Below are positions 26,881 to 38,708 of a stretch of DNA of 64,000 nucleotides, one piece after another. Position numbers and translations under genes: made by a program. How positions within the stretch are numbered: position 1 is the first letter of the stretch; the number at the start of each line of letters is the position of its first letter. The notes beneath the pieces are model-generated. The model was not told where the DNA came from, searched no databases, and was given only the letters and a program-made list of their open reading frames with translations. Origin of the DNA: Entoloma clypeatum (lineage: Eukaryota > Basidiomycota > Agaricomycetes > Agaricales > Entolomataceae); assembly GCA_963565915.1 (NCBI GenBank), contig OY751494.1, positions 3,038,001 through 3,102,000 on the forward strand, in the 5' to 3' direction.

Positions 26881-28017
26881 ATGGCAGTACAGACGACGAC
26901 AGAAGCATCCTCAAGCGCAACCTCACGGCCAAATGTTATCACGCCTTTGAGTGTGGAAGAAGAAGGTATCTTCGATCTCGATGCCGATTTTCCACTGCTA
27001 AAGGCTGACGAAATCCTTGTAGATCAAATTATCCTAGCCAGGATAACGAATGATGAGCGTCCTTTAAAGCGTGTTATCAAGAAGTTCCACACCTACACCT
27101 CGCTTGCATATAGCCCTGTTGTCCCGACACTCGTCTATCCCGGAAGCTCAAGTCAGATATCGGTCGAAGATGCGAGAGAAGCATTTCTGGTCGAGCTGGC
27201 CACATTCCAGCTCTCACTGAAAAAGAGCGCAATGATATGCGAGGCGGAGGCGAGACAGGTAGAGGAGTACCAGCGGGAACGCCAACGAATTGGTGCGCCC
27301 TTATGCACCACATCTGTCCTTCAGCTGATGATCCTGCAACGTTGCACTCTATGCAGAGGATGAGCACGGAACCTTGCGCGGGCAAATCGAGCAGCTCAAG
27401 ACGTCACTGGAGGATGCCCAAATGATACGGCGGCGAAAAATAGAATATGACCTTGTTGCGGAGAAAGTCAACACATTGCCCAGCAGGGAGGAACTAGAAC
27501 GGTGAGTACTCGCAACTTAATGTAGATATCTCCTATAATGAACGGACGTAGATCTATTTCAGCTCTGGAAAACGACATGGCAGCTATACGATCTGAACAC
27601 GAGAACCAAAACCGAACAATCCAAGGACAGAAAACGGCACTTGATGCCATTATCGCCGAGTTGGGCTCTATACGTTTGATGGGAAAAGATAAGGATCTTG
27701 CATCATCTGTTGTACCTTCACCAAGGTCGACACCAGTACCAGATGGTGATGGCGTCGAAGCCATGGAAGAAAGTGTTGATAGTGTTCCACCCCCTTTGCA
27801 AATGTCGCAGACCGAGGAGAAGGAGGAAGGAGAAGATGATAAGGCGCCCTTGGAGTCTGTCCCAAAGACAGTTGTAGAGGAATCGGCGGAGGACGATATA
27901 GAGATGGGGGAAGTTGAGGAGGAGAACCCCAAGTTCAAAAAGAAATTGAGAGAAGAACTTGAGGAAGGAGAAGCAAGTGATACGAGCAGTGCACTCTCTG
28001 ACCCGCCAGATGATTGA
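26881..28017 (+). CDS. THOC7: THO complex subunit 7
   Basis: THO/TREX couples transcription elongation to mRNP assembly and export and limits R-loops; subunit 7 is a coiled-coil member. Three exons: 26881-27292, 27357-27501 and 27552-28017. The first encodes DEILVDQIILARITNDERPL then KRVIKKFHTY, the second starts in DEHGTLRGQIEQLKTSLEDA and contains RRRKIEYDLVAEKVNTLPSR, which matches the family's central IEYD/LA..I segment. The C-terminus is highly acidic. It converges on tRNase Z with 45 bp between stops, so the 3' UTRs probably overlap. Confidence 0.78.
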
Positions 28018-28062
28018 GATATCCCACTGTCTTCGTTTCGGACGGTCATCCTCCCGATTTGC

Positions 28063-29397
28063 TTAGTCCAAACTAGAAAATCCTATGTCCAGACTCATAA
28101 AGTCTCTTGCACATTCAACATTTCGACCAAATTCCTGAGCAGCCGATTCTGCGATGCCTTGCATGATCTTGGTTGCGCCGTCTGAGTCATCACCGGAATA
28201 TCGTGCAGAAAAATGGTTGAGGACTAGACGACGGGCCTGGATCTGCTTTGCAAAGGCGCCCGCCATTTGGGGCGTAGAGTGGCCTCTCGACTTGGCTCTT
28301 GCTTCAACACTCTCGTATGAATCAGAATCTTTAGTGGTCGGGTCAATTCCTGGTAAGTGAGCATTTGTGGCTTCATGGATCAGTAGATCTGGGCTCATGG
28401 CTAATGGGAGGATGGGTGATGGGTCGAACGTATCTCCTAAGATGACCACCTTTCGTCCAGTTCTGCGGGGAGGTCCATGTAAGACTGTCCCATCTGAAAG
28501 CTCGACACTCTCGCCACGCTGAAGGAGGCGCATTACTGAAAGAGGAGTATTCGTTTGTTTGATGTGCGGCATGTAATCCTTTGGATTCATTTTACCAGGC
28601 ACAGGAGCCTCTGTGACGACAAACCCGAGGGACGGTACAGAGTGATGTATGGGGGCGGCAGAAACAGAGAGCATATTGTCTTTGTGGATATCGATCCAGA
28701 TGCCGTCAACTTGAGGTATGTTGCGACCATGCGGCGACTCGTATGGGAGACGGTCAAGGGAAGTGAAATCCCCATCTTGGGGGTCGGAGGCTGTCCGCAG
28801 TTCATGGACGACGTATGGTGTACTCAAGAGAGTATGGGTGTACGTCAAATTACTGCGGACGTAGGCACGGGTACCCAAGGGTCCATAGATTTGAAGTGGC
28901 TGCAATTCATCAGCTTACTCCGTTGGAAGAAATAAACAGTTGCCCTTACCCGTTGGCTCATGTCAACATGAGCCCTAGGATCATCTGGGCCTTCAGCGAT
29001 GCCGCCAGCACCATTGAGGCGGGCGGCCAAAAGCGGAATCAGGCCGAAGATATGATCGCCTGAAGTTCTGTTGAGAATGGGAGAATCATTCACAGGAAGT
29101 GGGGTCACCATGAGTATGTGTGATAAAGATCTTTTCGATTTTGCCCATCTTTACAGGACTCTTTTGTATCTGGTGCTGCGTTGCTTCTCCACAGTCAAAT
29201 AGCCAGACATCACCGCCAAGATGCAATGCCAGGGCAGAGTGGTTCCTAGTAGAGGACGGTTGGGCTGAAGCGGTGCCAAGAAAGGTGAGGTTGATGGAAG
29301 AGATAGGAGGTCTGGGGAGAGGAAGATCATGGTATGACATTGTCGAGGAAACAGATCGTCTTCGGAAAAACAGCGAAGCACGTGCACGGACCAACAT
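28063..29397 (-). CDS. tRNase Z, short ELAC-like form
   Basis: Endonuclease that trims the 3' trailer of pre-tRNA to make the CCA acceptor end. Metallo-beta-lactamase fold: [20 protein letters not shown] at the N-terminus, the metal motif THTHGDH (split by an intron after the second His codon), the [12 protein letters not shown] aspartate strand, [23 protein letters not shown] and [12 protein letters not shown]. Length around 400 residues is that of the short form. The first ATG (complement of 29395-29397) adds [19 protein letters not shown], which looks like a mitochondrial presequence; the second (complement of 29338-29340) starts MSYHDLPL. Two introns at least. Confidence 0.92.
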
Positions 29398-29505
29398 CGT
29401 AATGGACTGTAATTTAGTTGTAAATGAGATTCATAATCGAAACGCGTCGAGTCATGTGATCGCGTATTAAACGGCCTTGCTCCAGACGGTCACTCTTACT
29501 TCTGG

Positions 29506-29540
29506 CCCCCCCCCCCCCGCCCCGCCCCTCCCCTCCCCTC
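29506..29540. promoter_or_regulatory. C-rich tract in divergent promoter
   Basis: A run of 13 C (29506-29518) followed by CCCTCCCC-type repeats lies 23 bp before the RhoGEF start codon. Polypyrimidine tracts are common in front of fungal start sites. Strand asymmetry could also favour G-quadruplex formation on the complementary strand. Confidence 0.35.
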
Positions 29541-29562
29541 TCTCTGACCCTTCCAACCGGGC

Positions 29563-32500
29563 ATGTCACTGAGTACCTCACCTCGCAAAGTCGTCCCTCT
29601 TGCTAGTGGCGACCACTCGAGACCTCGCAAAGACTCCTCAATACACACTACAACCAAGCGTGTTTTCTATTGCGGAGTTGTGGTGGAAGGATCTGACAGT
29701 GGCAGGAGACTACCAAACGGTACGTGCCCATCGTGCAGGTATGGTGTTCAATTCAAACCCTCCCTTGGCAGATATCCAAGACCTGGTGCTCTCGCTCGGC
29801 AGCCCTGTTTCCATCGATGCATCCATCAATGTGCTTTCCACCAATGTTTCGCCAGATCCGCTTCTAGATGAAGGCGTGAGTGGTCCCTGTTGCCCTACAT
29901 TTGAAGACTATAGGCAGAAGTTCATGAGCTTGACTCCACCCCGAATGTGACTACTGACCTACCATGTTTTCTTAATTCTCAATATCTCTCTATCAGTTCT
30001 CTATCTGACTATAGGCCCTCAGGATCGTGCCACCCAACGGAAACGTGCATTGACCGACACCTCCGCATTATCATCCGTCATAAATGAGCTAGTAACCAGC
30101 GAAAGATCTTATGTCAAGCGCCTCCAGATATTGAAGCACGACTATGCAGACCCCCTCCGGAATTTCGCTCGGAGCAAAGATACTGCGATCATCCCAGTCT
30201 ATGAAGCGAAAACTCTCTTTGGAAACATAGACAATCTCCTTCCCGTAAACGAAGCTTTTCTCACAGACTTGGAGAAGATGATGGCTTCGAACGGTTCAAG
30301 GACTGTTGGAGGTGTAGGGGATGTTGCGCTTAAGCACTTCAAAGAGTTGCGAGGATTTGAACAATACAAGCAATACTATGTTAAGCGCGAAGATGCTCAA
30401 CTGATATTCGAACGAGAGGTTTCCAAGAGATCTTCCCGTTTCGCCTCCTTCATCGACGTTGGTCTTTTCCCTCTCCATATTTACCCATGATATTCACGTC
30501 AACCTCCTAACAGCATATAAAATACCAGTCAGCGGATTCACGAAATAGAGTAGGTCTACGAGAACTACTCATGGAGCCTGTGCAGCGGATTCCACGGTAC
30601 ACACTTTTGTTCCGCACTATGCTCAAACATATGGCCCCAGACGATCCGCAGCGGGCTAAATTGCTTGAAGCCGATGAAATTGCAAGCAAGATCGCTCTGG
30701 CTGAAGCGGACGAGCAGACGAAACGTGCAGCAATATTTTATTGTCTTACTGCAACAATTGATGGCTTCCCGCCGGATCTCTTCTCAAATTCACGTCGTTT
30801 CATTGACTGTATTGATGTCGATGATGTCTTGGTTGATTCGTCCGCTCCCTCTACCCCCAGTGCTGGATCCATAATCTCCCTCCATTCCACGTTATTCTTA
30901 TTTGACGATAAACTCGTGATCGTGAAGCGCCCTGGGAATGGCGAAAAGGGTGGTCGCGTACTGACCGGATTGGATGAGCTCGATAAGGTGACAAAGGCTG
31001 GTGGAATACCTGTGGGTAAGAAGAAGAGCGGTATGACATGCAAAGGGGTTGTCGACATCATTGATGTCGTTGCTACTGATGTCGGCGGTGCAGGTGAGTC
31101 CCATCCCTTCTTTGTGACAACAAAGAACGGATTATTGTGTTCTTCAGATATGAATTTCTATCTGGAAAATCCCCCTCAAGACCAAAGTGAACGGTGGTCA
31201 GGACGCCCATTCCGTTCCTTCTCTGTGGTTAATCCTCCTGCACCTATCAATCTGGATCCTACTCAGACTGAAAGTGATAAACGTCGCTTCCTGGAACACG
31301 TGTGGCATGTTCAGGCTACCTATAGAGCACGGGCAGGGCAATCCGTAGTCCTTTGCGCTGATGAACAGGAAGTAGAATCCAAGGTTGGAAGAACTACCAT
31401 TGCTCGCACGTACTTCAACGTTTACCAGCGCACTGCTTTTCTTCAAGAGGCGAAAAAGGTGACGGGGCAATGGGTTCTGACTCCTCTCCTAGACACTAAT
31501 TCGAACTATCTAGACTAAGATTGTCGTCCACATCGATCCGCTAGGATCAGCTGATCCAATCCCATTCGGGATTGGTACTGCTCCTTTTGCGAGGATCAGA
31601 GTTCAGCCATTGGCTGGTGGCCTTTGCCGATATTCCGTGAACTCGAGCGATCCCAGTGATGAAGGAGAGGAACACATCGTTCAGACTGAAAGAGTCCCAT
31701 CCCGCATCGTTCATACAAGTATGTTCCCCCGCATGCAGCTTTCACGGCTAACGTCCAGGGCTCAGTTCATCAGTTTGGCTTTTTTGAATTCCGTACGGGA
31801 CGCAACTCACGACCCTCCACGCCGACTGCTCGTTCGCGAGTAGCCATCTTTGGGTTGGACGCCATTTCTCGAAATTTGTTTAACGCTCGGCCTGGATCGG
31901 CGATGGGGGACTTTTTTGGAGGTTCAATCAATGGTCATAAGCGCACGAAATCCACCACCAGTCGTTCTTCCTTGTATACTCAAACCACCACTACTGGTGA
32001 TGGAAGCTTGACCAAGTTTTCTCACCGGTCGGGCTCAACAGCGGCAACATCGATCATAGACGACGACTCTTCCTTCTTCACTTCTAATTCATCTCGGTCC
32101 AGAAAACTCCTGAAACAAGGCAAATCTTCAGGTGGCTCTACGTCCGACTCTGAGAGAGGATCGCCTTTTCGACGCTCCCTTCTCTCAAGGTCCAGATCGC
32201 GCTCGGTGGATCGAGATAATGGGTACAGTGACAGCGAGGATGATGACAACATGTTGACCAAGTCACAGCGACTTGATCCTTCTGAACAGGACTTGGCCGG
32301 GCAATTGGAACTAGCTAGGCGTAACAGTAAGAATCAGCGAACCAACGAACTTCCGTCTCTACCTATAGAGGCGCCTTTGGAATCTACGATATACGAAGGT
32401 ATGTGCGATGCTCATCATGCGCTTGATGACATGCATTTTAACAATCTTTCACAGAGGAGCCTTCCCTGTTGCGGCCTCTCTCGCGTACATCCCGCGACTC

Positions 32501-34155
32501 GACCAGTCACAGGTCAACGACACCCCGCCCAGAGTCTTGTACCCCCACCAAGGCTCTCGAATCGCCAATTCGACCCTCCCGTTCGCCTTCACAACATTCG
32601 CAAGAACGCCGACCTATGGGTCCTCGAAGTCCGTCACCTCTTCCACCCTTCAAGTCGCCTGCTTCTCGACCCATGGAACTCATACTGACGGATGACGAAA
32701 CCACCACCGAAGAGCAGCCTATCCGTGATCTACTTCAAACCACCTCACAGTTTCCCCGACCATCGGGGCTCCCACGCAGCAAACGACAACCGTTTTTCCC
32801 TACGGGTAATGCTGACGCCACACCGAAATCTGCGCCCGTGGCAGCGTCCACCACTGCCACTCCGATTGAGCCACTGTCCATAAAAAAGAAAACCTCCGTT
32901 CGCAACTCAACGAACATTGTTTCCCCAACCCCTGGGCGTAAGACCTATGTTCGCAATTCTCCGTTAGCTCGCAATGTGTCAAGGGTCGTATCCCCGCGCC
33001 GCACATCACCTCAAGTCACGAAGCGGAAACTGAGCATGATAGATACCTTTCAAACAAATGCAGTGGTGGAGAGGGCATTGCATCTGTCTCGAAATACCAG
33101 TGATGAGGTGAGTGTCTTGGATTGCACAAAGACCATCAATCCAAACTAACGATTTGATTAACAGGTCGAATCCTCCCGCAGAATCATCAAACGAATTAAA
33201 CTTCAGATCAATGAACTGCGATCCAACAGCAATGAGGGTGACAGCTCAATGCCCTCCACGTCCCTGGCAGACAAAGAAGTCCGTACACCGCTGCGCCAGT
33301 CACCATCAATGGTAAAATTGGACTGACCTGTTGATAAAATGCTTACAATGCTTCCAGACAAAAGCTGCTCAAGAACGCATGGAGGAGATGCGGCAACTGA
33401 TAGGTCGGAGACAGATCGAAGGAGAGAACACACCTCGCAACCGTACGCGAGCACAGAGTGTCTATGACACACCCACATACAGCGGTGCTTCAAACAACAT
33501 GACTGATGCCGTGCGTTTTACCGAAACACTCGTAGCCGAAGTTGATACGAATCTCGCGAGAGCTGCCTCGCATCACATAGCTCTGCAAAACGATCTCAAG
33601 CAGGTCTCGAACGATTTCAAAGACGTGAGTTATATGGGCTCCATCCTATGTTCTGCCACGATGAAATTATTAGAAATCGAATGAACTTGAGAAGACCCGT
33701 ATTGAGCTTCAGAATGCGAAGCGTCAGTGCGAACTCGTGAAAAGTTTACTCGCGGATGCCACCGCCGAAAAGGAGATCATGTATGAGGTGACTAAAAACC
33801 TTCCATCGCGTGATGTGCCACTCAATTCGGCATGATAGGCTTTTAATGAAGAGTTGGATGGCATGTACAATGACGTGAATCTGCCCGATGACGAGGCATG
33901 GAACGCATTGTCAATGGATTTGAAGCAGACCAAAGAAACTCGAAACGCACTTTCCAAGGAAAATTCGTAAGTAAGAGATATTCCTTGAAAGGCATCGGTT
34001 GAATCCACTCCATCAGGGAGCTACGGCGCCGGATGGCGGAAGCAGAGTTGGAACGGGAACAGTAAGTATTTCTCCAGATGCTTCTTAAACGCACCCTGAA
34101 TGGCATACTTTTCAGATGGGAGACTTTGCTTCGTGCCCACCATCTGATACCCTAA
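29563..34155 (+). CDS. Dbl-family RhoGEF (DH-PH) with C-terminal coiled coil
   Basis: Guanine-nucleotide exchange factor for a Rho/Cdc42-type GTPase. The proposed start MSLSTSPRK joins through a 43-bp intron (29590-29632) to TPQYTLQPSVFSIAELWWK. The DH domain spans about 30.06-30.75 kb: SSVINELVTSERSYVKRLQI (helix 1) and LLMEPVQRIPRYTLLFRTML (the hallmark CR3 helix). A PH-like domain follows (HSTLFLFDDKLVIVKRP). Then a long Ser/Arg-rich region (RSLLSRSRSRSVDRD) and a coiled-coil tail ending REQWETLLRAHHLIP at TAA 34153-34155. At least eight introns. I cannot place it with a named Cdc24, Rom2 or Bud3 group. It converges on the next gene, also a RhoGEF but not a duplicate. Confidence 0.8.
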
Positions 34156-34447
34156 CCTTTCTTTCCACCTGTACATCGCTTACATACCCTAGACTTGTCC
34201 TTGTCGAAGCATCTTGCTGTCATTTGTATTATTTTATGCAGTGATGTATTTATAGATCTACTTTCGAATTCACTCGGAAACGCTGAACTGGTAAGAGGAT
34301 GATATACAGTTTACTAAAGGGACTTCATATCAAGCGTAAGGTAGGAAGTACAAGACTAAATGACGGGTATCGTATGAATATGCGATTGAACTGATGTACA
34401 ACTGTGGATATGTTATGTGTATGAGAACGTGAATCTAGAGAATCATT
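34156..34447. other. Spacer between convergent RhoGEF genes
   Basis: 292 bp of AT-rich sequence between two convergent stops. No gene or repeat was recognised; it should hold both 3' UTRs. Confidence 0.5.
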
Positions 34448-37400
34448 TTAGGCCTTCGTGCGTTGTAAGCGATGTATGTTTTGTGCAGTGGTGTGCCTCT
34501 TGTCCATTTCACCACAAGGTGAGGAAAAGCGTGACTTGCGTGTGGGAGGGCCGTGGTTGTAAAGACATGGAACCACTTGGAGATGTGATTCGTAATCCGC
34601 ACTAGGAGTTGACATCGGTGCTCCAAAATCCAAAGCCGGCAATTTGGGGAGGGTGAATGATGGTTCGTCTGGCTCATTTGGTACGCTTCGAGTTCGACGA
34701 TGAAGAGAGCCTCTAGCCCAGTGTCCGATTGACCCTGGCGTCCGTGTCTTGGCCGGGCGAGGCACCACCTCCAGTGTTTCGTTTGGCTGAGAGAGCGATC
34801 CGGGAGAAGAAGACCGCGATGAAAAAAATCCTTTCACATTGCTGACAAGTGATCGTGAGGATTTCAGTTGTGACTTGATAACATGTGGAGGTGGTGACGA
34901 TCTTAACGCGGGGGCCTCAAGTATAGTCGGGCTGTGACTCGGACTCTTCAGTATCATCGACGATCTCGTGGTATTAAGAGAATGTGGCGATGGTGAAGTG
35001 GGAGAATGCGGAGAAGAGATAGACGTTCGTCCTTCACTTGCAGGGAAAGGGGTAATATTAAGATTGCTTGACTGTCTCCTGCTCGAAATGCATTGGCCAG
35101 TCGATGATGATTTCCTAGGCAACAATTTATCCGATCCGTCAACGAAACTCTTCCGTCTTGTGACTCGGACACTTTCGTGCCTGGTTAATCGGCTCTTAGC
35201 CATGCCAGCCATACTGATACCCGACTGTGAGCGGGCGAAGCCTGAGCCGGTGGACTTTGGGGCTTGAAAGAGCTCCTCATCGCGGCTGCTAGCATAAGAA
35301 CGTGCAGTAAGGCATAGCTGAGAGATGACGTCTTGCAGACCGAGATCCACTCGTGAACGTGCGGAAGCTGAAGAACGGCGTATAACTATCGTCTCTGAAT
35401 CGTATGGGGCAGGTGAAAAAATGGCTTTCATAGAGGCCGTTGATGAACGACGACTTGGAGGTTCAGATTCATGTCTCCAAGCCGTAGGCTCTGGCTTGGG
35501 GGATTTCTTTTGTTTGATCTCAGGACTGAAAGCGCTGAACAATGTCTGGGTCAACTGGGCCTCTGGGTTGTTGAGGAGCTCAGGGATGGATTGGATGGTT
35601 GGTAGCGCATTGACAAGTTCGAACGGTCCATCATCCAAGGCAGAAGGGATAAGGTCTCCCTTTCCGTCGACCCGCAAGCTAGAATTCGGTTCGTTGACCC
35701 AAGAAGGTTGGTGTTTACGTGACTCTCGGATAGCATCTAGCCAAGCATCTTTTTCTCTTTGGCATGCAGCTGCTAGCTCAAATCGGTGCTCCTTGGAAGT
35801 CAATCGGATAGAACATGGGAGCAGGGCTGAGGCGATGCTGAGTACCTCAAGTGATAGCGAGTCGTACGATTGAAACGCACCGTCATCCTCTTCCAGGCCG
35901 CAGACATCAAAATCGGCAAGGGAGAACCAATGCTTAGGCTCATACACCTTACTCTTCAAAACCTTGACAAAAATAATATAGCCGCCGAGGTACAGAAACG
36001 CCCCTAGATATTTTGCGCTGAAGTTGGCACTGGAAGGCTTGGCCGCATGACAATGAATTACGTCTAGAGAACCCGCTAGGAAACAGGTGCCGAGGGAAGT
36101 AAGGAAGATGCGAGTCAAAGACTGAGGAATTGAATGGGGTGGCTGCGAGATGACTGGATTGATAAGAGATATGCGTGAAATTATGAGAGACGACCGGACA
36201 GCAACATCCTGACGGTGGCGAGCTTCATCAACGGCTCGGGCAACATGCCTCATTGCTTGTGCGGCACTCTCGACAATGACATCGACATCCGTAGGCAGGC
36301 GCACACCTGAAGATGTTTGACTTGATTTTCCTTGCTTCAATTGATCAAGCATAAGGGGATACTTGCAAATCCTCTGGACGGGCTTGATCAAATAGTCGTC
36401 GAACATGAGCCGGGCTCCCTTGTCCATTCATGGAACGTCAGCGGGAAAGAACATGTTGGGTCACAAGTTGCTCACACGAGGACGTATAGTGCGCACAGCG
36501 CCGTCAATGGATGACAGTGATGCAGCACGGCTTCGTTTCTTGATTATAGCAGGGGAAGCTATCACAGGGTCAGATTCCTCAGACGAGCCAGCCGGTTCTG
36601 GAACTTCGGGATCTCCAGAGGGTGTGAGCTCCAGTTCGTGGAGGAGGGACGAACAGCGTTGCTCGAACGCATCCCATTCGAGAGGGCGTTGACTTTGCAT
36701 TTTGCGAACAAGATCAAGTGCTTCAGGATGACCAGTGCAAAATGTCTCATAGGAAGCGAAGCGGGAGGCCTGTCGAATAAATAGGTCAATGGCGAAACTG
36801 ACGAGTGACTTGGTCCATACCTCTGTTGCAAACTTCGTGGAAACAGTGCGTATAGCTGCGTCAATGTTCTGCATAGCTTTCCTATGGGACTCTTCTAAAT
36901 TTTGAACTGGTTTTGTTTCCATATCGTAGCCAAGCGGTGCCACCTCAGCCCGGAGTTCCTGAACAAAGTGTTCATGCAAGTGCAGCATCTCTTCTGCGTT
37001 ACGAGTTAAAACCTCGATTTCTTGGTCAGTGAAGAGATAGCGCGAAACGTTTTTCGTCGGGTCCTTCATATTGGCATAAGAGGTTACAGATGAGTCAGAG
37101 AATGAGGTTGACGACGGAACAGCTGTGTACGTATGGGCATATGAGTTGATCCAGGGGCTTGAAGTGAAAGACGACGAAGGGCGGCCGAAGGATGCTGGGG
37201 GACGGTATACAAGTGTGGGCAAGATACGGAGATAAACCTAGGGATATGTCAGAACAAGGTAGGAATGGAGGATAGGAGTTCACGCACGGTGACCAAGGCC
37301 CTCAAATCCAGCAGGTAACCGACTTCAGTAGACAGCAGTTCCTTGAGGGCATGGTATTTCCGCAAATCGTCCTTCACTTTCGCGATGCGGCAGACACGGT

Positions 37401-38238
37401 CGTAATGGGCGTCGTTCGGGCTGCTATCTGCACTGGTCTCTTTATGCATGAGTTCTGGACTTGCAGTCATGGGAGGGCTGGCGGTATTTTCCGAATCCGG
37501 AAATGGATCGCGAGGGATGTGAAAGATCGGCTTGGGCCGCCTCGCAGCTTCCGCACTCCTTCCGGCCGTGTTGCTGAGGTCGAACGTCGACTGACCCGTG
37601 GTACTAAAGGAATCGATAATGCAGCCTTCGCGGCTGGGTAAAGGCCCTGAAGCCAAGGATGTGACAAGTGCGGATGGTGACTGTAGGGATAATGGAGGTA
37701 GAGAAACACGGCGTTTTAAGAAACCATTTGCACGAGGGGTTGATGGGGGGAATGAGGCTGAAGGACAAACTGCAGAAGACGGACGTGCCGAACAGGTGAC
37801 AGATCGTCTAACCATTCTTGGTGGTGGGGTTGGCGGAGTAGATATCCACGTGGGAGGTAGGGACGTTGTGTGGTGGGAAGTATATTTCGAAGAAGGGTCG
37901 GACGACGAGGCTCGGGCTGTTTGAGTTGCAAGAGGTTGGGGGGAAATGGACGTTGTTGGGGTGGAGATCGGAGAAGCCGAGATGGCGGGTAAGGGAAGGA
38001 AACGAGACACAGTGACTTTTTTCTGGCTCTCGACCGGGAGAAGACCATTGGTCAGAGGTGTCCCATTGCGAAGATTATTCAAGACCGAGAGAAAAGGTGA
38101 TTCGCTCGGACGGCGTGAGTCCAGAAAAGCCAAGGATGGGTGTTCCATGTATGCACCACCGACCCCCCTCGGGCCGGGGACGCTCAGGAGCGACAGCGGG
38201 GGAATTCTAGGGAAAGGTGGGGTAAGGAGTGAGAACAT
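34448..38238 (-). CDS. Second Dbl-family RhoGEF (DH-PH)
   Basis: I use the ATG at complement of 38236-38238 (MFSLLTPPFPRIPPLSLLS) because sequence further upstream in the same frame is compositionally unlike protein. A Pro/Ser-rich N-terminus leads to LKELLSTEVGYLLDLRALVT (DH helix 1), an exon with MLHLHEHFVQELRAEVAPLG, and after an intron at 36.43-36.46 kb the CR3 hallmark DDYLIKPVQRICKYPLMLDQ. The PH domain follows (YIIFVKVLKSKVYEPKHWF), with a C-terminal Ser/Arg-rich region. The DH domain contains an unusual Ser-rich insert near 37.1 kb between helix 1 and the rest. The partner GTPase is unknown. It is structurally distinct from the neighbouring RhoGEF, so tandem duplication is unlikely. 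Confidence 0.8.
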
Positions 38239-38708
38239 AGGGAAATGAACTTGACATAGTACTACCAGGATGGGTGTTGGTGGACGTGACGTGGCAACAC
38301 AGTTGCGGGGGGAAAGGAATGGAATGAGAGAGAGAGCGATTAATGATGTATTAAGGCGAGAATGAATGGCGACACTGAGTGATAACACAAATCTCAGACT
38401 CGGTGGCAGATCCCGCCGATGGCTTCGATCAAATCTAACCGTACGTACATCCTGCAACTTATTTTGCTTCTCCCTTGACAACCACAACGCTACATTACAT
38501 GCTCTCCTCAACCCCCTAACACCCCGTTCCAGGTGCAAAGCCAACCTGTCTGAGACACCCACCAACCGTAGGCGTGAAAGGGGTGAAAAGTTTCTGCCAA
38601 GTGTCAGACTTTGGCGAGATCTGCAGGAGCATCGGGGGAAAAACTTTCTCAATCATTTATGTACCGCAGCCCCTAGACGATAATGGCTCAAACCTGATCA
38701 GCCTCGGC
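38239..38708. other. Spacer: RhoGEF-2 promoter and LRR gene 3' end
   Basis: 470 bp between the RhoGEF-2 start and the LRR gene stop, both minus strand. A GA-rich patch (GAGAGAGAGCG) lies near 38,330. No gene was recognised. Confidence 0.5.

Noticed and set aside
34448..38238. The two RhoGEF genes as an inverted tandem duplication
   Set aside because: Only the generic DH helix motifs match; flanking regions, inserts and tails differ completely.
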